Positions 37,019-49,600 of a DNA stretch of 64,000 bases are shown one piece after another. Under the pieces are notes generated by a model that was given only the letters and a program-made list of their open reading frames with translations, was not told where the DNA came from and did no database searches. A program made the position numbers and the translations under genes. The stretch's first letter is position 1, and every line of letters begins with the position of its first letter. The stretch is from the NCBI GenBank assembly GCA_009741485.1, contig CM019214.1, forward strand, positions 56,896,894-56,960,893, written 5' to 3'. Source of the stretch: Malurus cyaneus samueli (lineage: Eukaryota > Chordata > Aves > Passeriformes > Maluridae).

Positions 37019-40000
37019 TGCTTGCCTCATATACTACACAGCTGTTACACCCATCCTCTCATTTTCAATATACTTGTATGAGTATTATTTCCCCCAACCA
37101 ATGTACCTACAAGACCACATATTTGATACAGCCAGTAGTTACTCAGTGTGAGACATTTCCCATTCACATGTGATACCTGCTGGCTGCTGCTTCCAATTAT
37201 GCCATATGCTGGAAAGCTCAGCTGTTGAAGTATTGGAGTCAATGTTATAATCAAGCTAGTTAAGAAGTAGCAGTGTGTCTCCTAAAGGGTTCTGGACAAT
37301 GTCTGATTTCTGCCATAAGCAAAATACTGACAAGTCCTGCTTTGTTTTGCTGCTTTTTCAGGTGGCAGAGAGCTAGACATACATTCATTATATTGTAAAA
37401 TCATAACCTTCGAGATCTTGCTGAATCTGCCCTACAGCTATTTATCATATGATTGCAGGGAATGAAAATAACATTCTTCCTTCTACTAGGAATATGTTGC
37501 TAACCTTGGGGCGAGATAGTGCATAATTTTATGTGTGCCTAGTCTTGCTGTTATATATAGACTATTTTGAGATGAATCAGTATTATCATTTCCCAGAATT
37601 TAGCACTAGTGCTTTACCAGAGCCAAAGAGATTTCATACACTTAGGCTCTTGGCTGCAATAGTAACCAGGGATCTCAAGTTTGAGTCACATTTATATTAA
37701 TGCCATTTTATAGTCATGGACAAAGGCCAAAAAGATGCTAATATAATTCACTCCCAAGTTAATTTTTTTTTAGGTGAGGGCTACATGTATGGTCTCTCAG
37801 TAAAGGCTATCTGAACCCAATTCTTATTTCATGTCCATTAATTTTGTATTTACAAAATTACAGCTATTTCCCTGATGGTTTTGCTTGTAATCAAGAGTTC
37901 AATCTGTCTCCTCATGTTTGTGCAATAATCCCTCTTTTTTCCTCCCACAAACAGACTGAAGTAGGCTCAAAAATCTCTAAGACTTTTTCTTTCCTGTGGC
38001 ACCCATCCTTCTCTTGCAGCTTCTTGAGTAATATCTGGATTTAAACAAGAAGCATTACTTCACTTTAAATAGAGAGAATGACGGCAGCTGAAGTTCAGTC
38101 CCTTTTCACAATTACCAGTTTAACCTCTGAGCTGCCAATCTGATGCTTTTATAAGTGTAGCTCTATTATAGCTGTGTACCAAATATGTAGCTCAGGCTTC
38201 TTGCATGACTTGTATTTCAGGGTGACCTGCAGGAAGTAGATTTAAACACATTAAAATAATCTCTCATCCCACTACATAGACACAGTCATGGCCCACTTTT
38301 GAGCTACTTATGCATACAGACAACATTTTTTAGTGTTGTGTAAAGATAAACATTTCTGGACTAAAATTTCCAAGCTCAGTAAATTTGGTTTCAGGTTTTA
38401 GTAAGTGTGACACTTTCAAATTGTAAGAACAGCAGGAGAGCATGAAATTAGCAGAAAAGGACTGAGGTGGATACTGATGAAAATAGTTGAGTATTCAAAT
38501 CAGGCTACATCCATTGTTTTAAGAAATTAAATACTTCTGAGTGTAGTTATTATGATAGTGTGTGTCCTTAACTGGAACTTGTGCAATTATAAAATAGATG
38601 TTATTTTCTAATCACAGGGGAGAAAATAATCACATTTCTAGTCCATACATCTGTGATATTTTAAAGTAGTTCAACACAATGGTAAAATGCCTTATACTTA
38701 ATCCAAACCCACTGGAGCTTCAGATTATGCTGTTCCAATTTGCAGTGTGAATTTTCTTCAGGGGATTCCTGGTTGATTAAAGCTTGATAAAAACTGACAT
38801 CAGGAAGGGAGAAGTTTGTTTTGATTCTCTTCTGTATTGAGTTAGCTGTCCCAAAATATAGGTATAAAAGCAAAAGTCCACTTTTTCAGACTTAGCTGAG
38901 GCCAACATAACATTTTTTAATTCTGCAGAATGTACTTGGGCAAAGTGCCCATTTATTTTGTTGAGAATTTTGCCTGATTAAGAACTTTTTTCCCCTTATC
39001 TCTTGAGTTTCTTGGACAAACAGTGTTGATTCTGATCCAGTAAAGTAGAGCAAGCTTCTTAATCTGGCACATTAAATAAAAGCTCAGTTGGGAAAGGAAT
39101 GCAGTATTTTGTCTTTGCATTTCAATTGAGGCAAAACTTCTTATTTTAAGCTTAGGCTGTGAGAATCATCTTCAAGCAATTTAACATCACACACAGTCAG
39201 GTGATAGATGCTTGGAATGAATACAAGTGTGTGATGAGGCACATTTTTCCTCTTAATAAAAACAAAAATAAATAAGTATAGTGTTCAGACTTCCTTATTC
39301 AGTTCTGTCAAGTAATTCTGTTTTGACTTCAGCACTCCTGCTGTTTCAAGTTGTGGACCTTTCTTTTAACAGAGACAGGGTATTATCCTAATCTGCATGC
39401 TGGGAAAAAGTCCAGTTCAGAGTAGCTGAAAGTCTAAAAGAAGTTTCACTTTTGACCACATCCCAGTTTTGAACCAAGATTGCTAATGTAGGAAGGCTTG
39501 CTACTTCTATAGTTGTGGAGAGGGTCTTGCACCTCTTTCTCAAAACTTCTTTTCTCTCATTTTACTTTCTTTTCTCTAGGAAAATTGCTCATATTTCTGC
39601 CAATGTAATAATAAAGAGTTTCATTTTTTATTTCTAAAACAAATAATGACTTTTTTTTTTTCCACTTGTACTGAGACTTCAAGTTCTGCCAAAAATCTGA
39701 GTAGAAATCACCAACTGTTCTGTAATTCTTTAAGCAATTACCATTGAATACACACACTATAATTCAAAATGCAGTAAATATGTAAAACTTCAGCAAGAAA
39801 AATCTGGCACAAATCATAAACAAGTAACTGATGCGAGTACTAAAGTGCATACTTTTTTTTTTTTAATACTCACAAATTATAAAACATAAATATATTGCCA
39901 GTAATTCCAAGAGTGATTTAGTTTATTGTTTTGTCACACGTTGAATGAGGCGAGGCTGAATGTACACTGAGTGCTTGTAAGCTAATTATCTTACAGGAGT

Positions 40001-41289
40001 ACTGACAACAGTCAGTTTAATATACAGAAGTACTTGTTAAGAAGCTTACCAAAACAATATGGTGGTGTTAGACTAAAATCATACCAGAAGGTCCATCCTC
40101 CAGTTCTTTGAATCGTAAGAAGGAACAGATTGTTTCAAATGGAAGATGAGAAATGACGTAATCTAACCCATCTGCACTTTGGCAGAGTCAGCATAGCACG
40201 GCTGAGGTTTCTCACTTATTCTGAGCTAATGTAGTTATTTGATACAATTCTGAAGAACTGACCATTTTAATTGAGAATGTTTTCCTGAAAAACAAAAGTC
40301 TCAGTAGGTTCAGATGCGTCTTTATCGATGGGTAGTTGCATAATGCCCTTCAGGTTCAACCAGCAGGGTGAACCAGCTGATGGCATCAGCCCTCGCTTGG
40401 GAACTGCAGGATTTAAGAGACCGCTGGGAAAAAATAGGCACTTGCTTCCTTCACAGTTCTTATTGCTTCCCCTGAAGCTTTCTGTCCCTGATTCTTCTTG
40501 AACTTTGAAGTCCATTAAGTTTTTCTTCTGGGTCTTGGTAACTGTCACTTTTAAAAAATCTATTGATTGAAATTTCATGCCCTGTGTTGTTTTTTTTTTT
40601 ATTTATTTATTTTTTTTTATTTTGCTGATGCTAGAGGCTTAGCTCTTCTGCTTCTTTAAGGCACTTTGGTTTTAATTCCTATTTGCTTCCTACCTAACCA
40701 AAGGTAGTAACAGTATTCTTACTTTTCCCTCTTACTCTGACTGCAGGCTTTACTCTTTTTTTCACCTTAGTGATACTTTACAAGAGAGTGAGCAAATACT
40801 CCTGTGGAGTAACCATTATGTTATGAAGTGAATCATACATCTGTTACATGTTACTGGCTTGTGCTGTTTTATTAGCAGTTATCATTAACTATGTAAACTC
40901 GATTAGCAAATTTGGTTTTGTAATTTTAAACTATAAAGATTTCCTGTTCCCTAAACCAATGCATTTCATTCTGTATAAAGGAAGGCTCATTCAAACAGAA
41001 AAGGCCAAGGTACTTACATGAGATATAATGTTGCATAGTTCCTGAAAAATATATATTTTTTAATTATTTATAGTGGTATATATAGAAGTATATCTATATA
41101 TATAATAGTTTATATAATTTTAAGTGTTTTAGAATACAGAAATATCATTCTTTCTATTTCAATAAAGGGTAAACTGAGGCATAGAGAAATACCATCTTCA
41201 AGGTGACATTATTTTAAAAGTAAATGGTAGAACATGGATTAAAACCTATGTATGTTATATGCGGTAGCACTTACATAGACAAGTAAAAT

Positions 41290-41880
41290 TGAATTAGATT
41301 TAAAATATTGATGTCTTCATGGAGGAAAACAGCAGTTTTAGAAAGCCAGGATGCCAGCACCACATCAGCAGCTATTTGCATAGTATTGTTAGGGACAACT
41401 ATTCTGGAGACAATTCAGTGAATCAGAGCTGTTTGATTAATCAAATCAAGTCTCTGTTGTGGCAATGCAAAGAGGTTATTTCTGCTGGCAATCTGATTTG
41501 AAATCAAATGTTTATGGATTAATGAACACAAATCAATTGCTTCTTAGCCCCTTTTCAAGCGAAATCTTGTTTTTTAGAAATGTAGCTAAGTAGGGAGTAA
41601 TTAGCCTGGTCTGACAGCACAAGTGAGAATTTATCCCCTCAAAATACACTCTTTACAATTAAAGAAAATCCAAGCAATTAAAAGCAGCCAAAACAAAGCA
41701 AAGAACAAAATTTGCAAGTTGTGTTTGCTATTTTATTAACATATGGTAATGTAAGCAATCTGCAATCATAGTTACATTGCATTCTAATTGAACAATAAAC
41801 TTAGCAGAGCTATTTCATATCAACTGAAGATCTGTCCTACAATCTGTGTTTTGAAAAGCAGTCCAGGCCTCGACTCCACA
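41290..41880. promoter_or_regulatory. Enhancer-like block with octamer and homeodomain palindrome
   Basis: A perfect POU octamer, ATTTGCAT, lies at 41,374-41,381. A perfect 14-bp palindrome, TTTGATTAATCAAA, lies at 41,432-41,445 and contains overlapping GATTA/TAATC homeodomain sites. Further ATTAAT, TAATTA-like and CAATTAAA cores follow. The sequence is complex and not repetitive. This is compatible with a neural intronic enhancer, by inference only. Confidence 0.4.
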
Positions 41881-44800
41881 TGACCCTTGGACTTTAATGT
41901 ATTGAAAAAAAAAGAAATAAAGAATATTCTTTTTTTTCTGAGCAGCTGTTTTTCATCAGATCTTCTTTAAAAACTGTGGATAAAGTGCATTATTATAAAA
42001 GGAAGTGTGTAATCCATTAGAGCATAAAGGAAAATTCTGCTTTTAGAGGAATTCACTCAGAAATAATTCAGGTACAATTTTGTGTTCCCTTTGGTCTTTC
42101 TTCTCCAAGAGGGCTCTGTTTTGGTTAGATACTAAATTAGTTATATCTAAATGCCACCTTTGTTTTTGCCTCCACTGAGCTTAACAGTTAATTTTCCAAG
42201 CCAGAATAAAGAAATCCTTACTTTCATATTTTATCCCATCCCCATGGTGCACTAGTCCAATAAGAAGAATGTAATTCTTACCAAGTTAAGTGAAAAAGCC
42301 CTTTTCTGAAGAAAATTGGCTGACTTACACACACCACAGAAAAAGTCATCAATTAAAAATGAAAACAGCTGGAAATTAACATCTTCCTCTTGCTGAAGGT
42401 GAATATAAAGCTGCTTCTGATTTGACTTTCCATTTATTTGTTTGAAGGTGATCATCATTATTTTACAATTACGTCTTCACTTCCTAACGTAACGGCCCTT
42501 ACATGCTTGAGCTTGCTTTTTGAAAACCTGACTATGTGTAACTTTTGATCTAAAAGTAGCTGTACTGGCTTCTGTGCATGAGATAACTGAATCTTAAGTT
42601 CATGGAGGGTAAAATTCTTATCAGAACAGTTTAGGGTTAGTGAAAGATTTGGATTAAAATCTCTGGGAATTTCACATTTGATACAAAGTGCTTTTGAAAA
42701 GCCTACACTTTTGCCTCATGTTGAACTCATAAGGATCACAGAACTAAATTCTAAGGGTGTTGTCTGCTATTTCTCTTGAAAAGTGATTTAACCTGGAGGT
42801 AACAATATTTTAAATGAAACATTAGTGATGGCAGTCATTAATCTGAAAAAATCCCTACCCAACACCAAAACAAAAGAAGCAAGACATCAGCCATACTGTC
42901 TTAAAACTTTGAGAGTTAGATGCTGTTTTGTGCAAAGAGAAGCTCCATGAACTGGCCTCTGATGAAGTTTCATACTATGTCACCATCTCAAAGTCATGAT
43001 TTTTTAGTGTGTAATAGTGAATAATATATTTTAGCTGCTTAATTTAGTGTTAATTATTTTGGTTGGTTAGTTCTATTAATTTTGGTTGTTGGGCTGGTTT
43101 TCTGGTTATTTTGGTTGCATTAGTTTAGTTGGACCTAAATAATTCAAGTAAGGAGAATGTGAAGCCAGTCATTGTGTTGCCTTGTGACTATGCATGTGCA
43201 TGTATAGATATGAGGGCAGATATATACATGTGCTTGTATGCACAGGATTATGCACACCTATAGAAATACTGAGAATTCTGCTTCAGAGAGAAGACATGAT
43301 GGTGGCCAAAGGTGCACTATTCACGCCGTCTAAAGGACATGCACTGTGTAGTTACTAGCTAAAGAGCCATAGGAAGGAAATTCAAAGTAATTTTCAACAC
43401 CTTTTATGAAGACCAACATTACTTCTATTGTGAATAACCCAAAGCTCTTTCAAGTTGTCCAGCTGAGAAGTAAACCAAGTTCTCATACAGTACAGGACAA
43501 CCTCTTTGTTTATCAAAACAGCTGAGGATCTAATTTCATGACATCTGAAGATTTATTTTACAGAATAAAATCATGCCAAACATTACAATGAACCATCTGA
43601 AAATCCAGTGCAGTTGAAGTCCAGATCAATGTAAAGCTACAGGGACCTATGGCATATATACATCAAAGGTGAATATATTCTGTAGGAATGCCTTTAAACA
43701 AAAGCATGATCGAAGGCAGATGAGATGAACAGTTTGTAACTCCCAGGTTCTTCCTTAGCAAGCAGTTCCCTGGCTGAATTCCTGTTGCTTACAGCCTAAA
43801 TGAGAATGAAAATACATAGGGACATCATTAAGGCATCAGCGATATGATAGGACAGGGTTTCCAACTGGAAGAGATCACAAGGCATCTCCACATGGATATT
43901 TCTGATTCCATTTGGGTTAGCTACATAAACCTTTGGTCCTGTGGGATCTGGGCAGATATTTTCAAGATTTCAGTTGGGGAAACACGGTGCTGATACTGAG
44001 AGTTAGCTGTCAGGTGCAATTTCCATGTGTAGGTGTGTAGAACTTTTGCACTGTGCTAGAAGATGAACTGCTCACCCTCAGTTTGTGCAGTTGGTTGTGG
44101 CGTGGTTGAGTGCTGCCTGTGCTAGGAGAAGGCCTGTGCTGAGCATCTCCTTAGGCAAAGTCCATGTGTCAGTGTACTTTGGGCTAATGTAGGCAGCAGT
44201 GCGGACTGGTGTGACGGGTTTTGCGGTACATGAATTCTCCTAGTACCAACATGACCTTTAAAGAGTTGTGAGGGTCAGAATTAGGCACCTAAACATTCTG
44301 TTTCAGTTAAATTTTTCTCTCAGATATTGAATGTGTATCCTTGCTCAGCATACATTAAGATTTCTTGAACAAAACTTGTTGATCCTTTTTAAGTGTTTTA
44401 CCATAAGAGTATCCTGCTGTTATCAACAGCGTTGCAAGGAGACATAGATGACATGTCATTGTAGATGATTTCTGATTGTATTATAAGTGTTGAAATTTGA
44501 CAGCAAAGTTTCAACTACTTTTAAAACTAGCAACAAAAAATTATTTTGTCTTGTCTTTCAGTGTGTTAAGTTTGGGTTAAGCTTCAGTAGTCTCATCAAG
44601 CTTAAATATGATACTTCTGCTGAAAAATTCCCACATCTTATTCAGTGTGTACATCAAAACAAAGAAAACTAGCTCAGTGGTCTGAAGGCAGGATAGATTG
44701 TACCCATTGGTGGGTAAGAGTGATTTATGCAACAGTCTGCTGGAATACATAAGTGATGGGTGGCAAGCGTGTAGATCATGTGATCACACTCATGGCTATT

Positions 44801-45739
44801 GTTATAGTAGAAAGGATAAGATCTTGCTGGATTTCTGAAGGATGAGATAGTAGTGAAAGTGCAATGCTTCCAAAAGACAAGTCAGATCTGAGAAATAAAA
44901 TGTTACAATAACTATCTGAGGTACTTAAGAACAGCTTTATTGTACAATTTCCTCTATTTTGTGGTTGATTGTCAAGCTTTGGTTGTTTGGTTTTTTGTTT
45001 ATTTTGTTGGGGTTTTTTTTGTTTTGCTTTTTGGTTTTTTTTTAATTTATTTGCTTATTTATTTCCTCTTTTTCAGAATTAAATATCTAAATATTTATCT
45101 TTTTTTTTTTTTTTCTTAATTAATGGCTGTGGTTTTATATGTCAACTAATGACGACCTTAGTACAGCTAATGAGCAAACAAGCTTTTGTTTAAAGGCTTC
45201 ACTAGGTAATCAATCACAAATCCTGACTGGGAGCTTGTAGCTGTTACTTTTTCATGTCAGTAGAATTAAACCAAGGTTTACAGGTTTAAATTAATCAAGC
45301 TGATGAAAGGCTGGGTTTTTTCATTTGTTTGTTTTCCTAAAAAGTAGATGAATTTGACTTCAGTCTACATGGGGAAAATAATATAGGATAATATACATGA
45401 TTAGAGATAGAAATCATGCAGCTGTGTGAATGTGCATATGAGAGAGAGAGAAGATGCAAACAGATAGATTAGTTTAAAGCATAAAAATGTTGAAAAAAAA
45501 AATACTGGTGTTTGTAGAGAATCTTGTGTTTATCGAGAGCAGCACTGGAAAGAAATGCTCCGAGTAATCCCTCTCTAACTGACTCAAGTGGAAGAAAGCC
45601 AAGTTGTTCAGTTGCACAATGGGTTGCAATCATGTGGGAGAGTTCCTGGTTGGGAGTTGAAAACTGAAAACCTGACATGCATAAGTGAATGAAGCTGCCC
45701 TATGTGATGTGTTGATTTAAGGTTTTTCTCTCCCTCCTT

Positions 45740-46080
45740 AAAAATACAGCCTTTGTCTGGGTACCGTAGAGACGACATCGCGAGACACAAAATTAGTTTA
45801 AAATTGACATTTTGGATATCGGGGATAATTTGTTCTGACGTTATAGTTGCTGGTTGTGTTTGTGACAAGCAGGCTTGATCCAAGTGGGCACTGCGAGAGC
45901 CAAATTTAATAGACGACCATTGTAATTTTCTGCCTTGCAGACAGCGGAGACTTTCTAATGTTCCTTCACCACAACAATCAGGGATTACTAAATAACAAGT
46001 CCACAGGATTGGGGGAGGATTTAAAGGATTAATGGAGTATGACAAAATTGCACCTGAGGGGGAAAATCTGTAGCAGTTTT
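45740..46080. promoter_or_regulatory. Conserved-looking block with retained CpGs and a good splice acceptor
   Basis: This short region keeps unusually many CpGs for the intron (for example near 45,763-45,784 and 45,895-45,915). It contains a good + strand acceptor, ATTTTCTGCCTTGCAG, ending at 45,940. After it, one frame stays open for 29 codons (45,943-46,029) to a TAA at 46,030. That frame would join a phase-1 exon, not the phase-0 large exon. A minus-strand frame also spans it. It may be a conserved enhancer or an alternative terminal exon. Confidence 0.35.
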
Positions 46081-48399
46081 TGTATCCTGATGTGGTACAT
46101 CAGGCAAATTGGCAATTGCTACTGATCTTTACACATGCATGTCTTCAAATAAAGTGGGTGAGAGTCAAGCAGATGCAACTATGAGGCTAAGGCTGTCATA
46201 AACATTCATGTCATCAACTGCATAAATCACTTAATACTATCATTTTGAGTATTTTGATGATCAACTATATTAAGCATCAGTGGATTGTAGGCACTGTACT
46301 AAATCATTTTTTTTACTCCACTATAACCTCTTATCCTGCTAAACTAAATCCTAAAAAAGATTAAAAAAGCAGGGTTAGTTCAACCCTTCTCTTCAAAGAT
46401 AATTAAGGAATACAGTTCCTGTTTAGGAAGAGTGTTATTAACTAACACTATTCCTCTGATAAATATCCATTTCCAAAGAACAGTAGCAATCTTAGCCCTG
46501 AGTTGTTATGGGATATTAATATTTTTAATAAATTGTTCAGCATTGTGAAACATGAGCAGTTCAAAAAACAACAGTTTGTTAACAGATACTTGATTTCTTT
46601 TCACACTGGTTTAAACCAAAAATCCTGTCACTGGTGGCAGTGGATTTATATGAAATAGGAACAAGGAGAGGCAAAAAGAGAGTTATTCATCTTTATTTTT
46701 AAAACTCTACTTTTCTTTGAAAAGGAACTTAATATACAATAAACATTGTTTATTACCTCTCTAAGAAAAATATAAACTTGGGAGCATTTTTTTGACTCAG
46801 TGGAAGTTTTAGCTTTATGTTGTGTTCATAATAGCCGACCTAGCCTTTAGATCATTGTACTTTTCCTCCCTGTTTGGTATAAACAGTCATTAGGGAAAAT
46901 AGGAACTGGTACAAATGGTTAAACTTTATGTAGGTCTACACAAGAAGGAGTAAATTAAAGAAGAGAAATCACATACACACTGGGACAGTCTGAGGTCATC
47001 TCTCGTGGATTGTGAATTGTTTAAGGAAATGTTTCTTCAGCAGCATTGACTGAAGGTCATGTTGTTATTTAGACTTTTGAGTAGTGGAATACCAAACGAT
47101 TCATTAATTCCATTAGCCATCCTCTCTGCACACTGGGAAAAGCAAATGTAATTGTCAAGTATTCCTACTGTATACTTAAGCTGTCAAGGATCCTGTAAGG
47201 CTTCAGTTATTCTCTTTGAAGATATCAAAGGAAGGGGTGGGCTATTTTGTGTCTTTAAAACAGAAATAGAGAAAAAATGTGCCACATAATGTAAGCTAAG
47301 AGATTTCTTTTTAACCTAAAGTGACATTCAAATACAGTAACACTGGACAGGTTTCTGATTGGTAAAGCTTCTGGTTATTTTTATTTTATTTTAAAAGAAG
47401 TTTTAAAATACTGGCTGTCAGCATGCCATTAAACCCATCTTGTCTCCAGGAGCCATGCCAAGGATTTCTTGTTTCCCTTCCCTTAGTGTTCTCTAGGCTG
47501 TTCCATCTCACCTGTGTGCTGCTGTGCGTGGTGGACGGGCGAGTGTAGCATGACTGAAGTCAGTGGGCTTGCTGTGCTCTTCTTGCATGGATATTAGGCC
47601 AAATCATGGTGCATATTTTTATAGCCTTTCACCATGACATTTCTGGTTGCTTAGTGGACAGCAAAAGTGAAAAACATCATGTGGATGTGCAAAATTATTG
47701 GTATTTCTTCCTGCTGTTGACAGGGATGACAGCTGAAAGCCTAGTCTACTACGTTTAGTGGGAAAAATCAAAGAGGGGTTCCAGGAAGAGAAGCCCAAAG
47801 TGGTTTGAATCTGAAGCACAATGTCTGTCCTCTGGGTGATCACTGCTAGTGTTCACAGGTAGTGTTTTACAGACAGAGAGTACTTTTTGTCCGTAGGGGA
47901 AGGCAGTTACATTGAAAAGGCAGTGAGGCTCTTGGGTGAGAGATACTTAATTTTAACTATGGTGAGGACAAAGTAGGTAAGCAAATCCATGCAGAGTGGT
48001 TTTTTGCAAATCCACGTAGGATATTTTTTTTCCACCCTACCCATGTGCTGAGAAGGAAAAATGTGCTCTTTTCTACAGATCTTAATGTCCCAGACATCCT
48101 TAGTGATGGTTAAAAATCCACCATCGGTTATTAGACATTTCAGCATGTTCCTTTTATTCAGCAATAATGAATGCAAAGCTGTCTCGTCCTTTGCAAATAC
48201 TTTGAGCTGTTCAGATAACATGTTGCGGAGTGGTTGGACACAAATCACATAACCCTACTGTGCTCTATTTGAAAGGAAAGTGCAACTTTTAATCCATTAT
48301 TGGCTAACTAATTTTCTGGTACGCTTTTCACACAGTTTTGAGTGACAGTCCAACACCCCCAATACATCATTTCTTTAATTGCAGTGCTGAAAACTTGAC

Positions 48400-49600
48400 T
48401 TCCTCTTTAAAGATGTAATTTTACATCCTGATTGTAAAATAATTAGTAGTTTACTGCTTACTTTTTATCCTGAAAAAGGAAACACGTTTTGCATACTTCT
48501 CCAGACATACCATTGTCACTGTGTGATGATTTTTTTCTAAAATACGAAAAACTGTAGAAAAGGAGTTCCATCTGTTGGGAAAGTTTTGCTCTGTGTGTGA
48601 TATAATGTAATGAGTAATCATAAATGTAAAACACTTGATGTGACGATTTCCTATATAATGATTATGCAGTAGTTAGTTGCCACAGTATACTATATTACTC
48701 CTGTTATGTATTTTGGAGGTGGATGCTATGGATTCATAATACGGTTTAACTTGTAAAAGTAGTATCAGTCCATCTGAGGGATATTCTTTCCCCAGGTTGA
48801 GAATTATAAATTTACAGTGTTGATTTTTTGGATCTTATGAGCCACTACAGAGTGGAAAATATTTAAGGATAGCAGTGTATGTACTTCTGTATGTTACTGA
48901 GTGTTACAATAAGCAATCAGTTGATTGTTAAATAAACAAATATATATATATATATATACAATGCATTATATTTATGCAAAGAATAGTTGCAAAAATCAGA
49001 TGAAGTATTTCACTTTTATTGTAGTAATAGGCACCATTGCTATGTATTTATCTATGCATAGTTTAGGAGAGAAGAAGATGCTGTCAATGATTCTGTAATA
49101 TTTTCTTCATTGTAGTGGCTATGGAGTTGAATAAGAATTCACTGATATGTATAGTAATGAATCTTTAAAACTATAATTTCTAATCAGTATTGGACAGTGC
49201 AAACAAACAGGTGTCCTTTCAAAATGGACTTTTGTACACTTTGGGTAAAGAGCTACCTAAAAAAAGTATAAAGTAGTTGTACATTCAAAATGTATTAAAT
49301 TCCATTTTTCCTTTGCTATATTTTGTAAAATGTTTTCATTGTAAACAGTATGCCTCTCACACATGTCAAATCAAAACTCTTATTTTAGAAATATATACCT
49401 AATGTAATTGGAAGCTTATTGCACTCTCATGCAATGTATATATTGTGACTTCAAAAAAGTCTGTACTGAACTTTGCTCAAACTACTAGTATGTGGATTTC
49501 TTTAAATTTATTTTTAATTAATGATATTAAGGATAAGATCCTTTCTAAATGTACTTTAAAATTCACAATAAAGTTTCAGAAGTTGTTTTGTACAATGTTG
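48400..49600 (+). other. 3'UTR-like stretch ending at AATAAA plus GT-rich element
   Basis: This complex, T/A-rich sequence contains many TGTAAA/TGTA and TTTGTAC-type elements. It ends in AATAAA (49,567-49,572) followed by a GT-rich stretch about 20-50 nt later (TTGTTTTGTACAATGTTGAGG). The pattern resembles the end of a long brain 3'UTR. No coding exon could be tied to it, so the call is tentative. Confidence 0.25.
48941..48958. repeat. (TA)9 microsatellite
   Basis: This is a perfect TA dinucleotide run within the 3'UTR-like region. It is a simple repeat. Confidence 0.9.
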
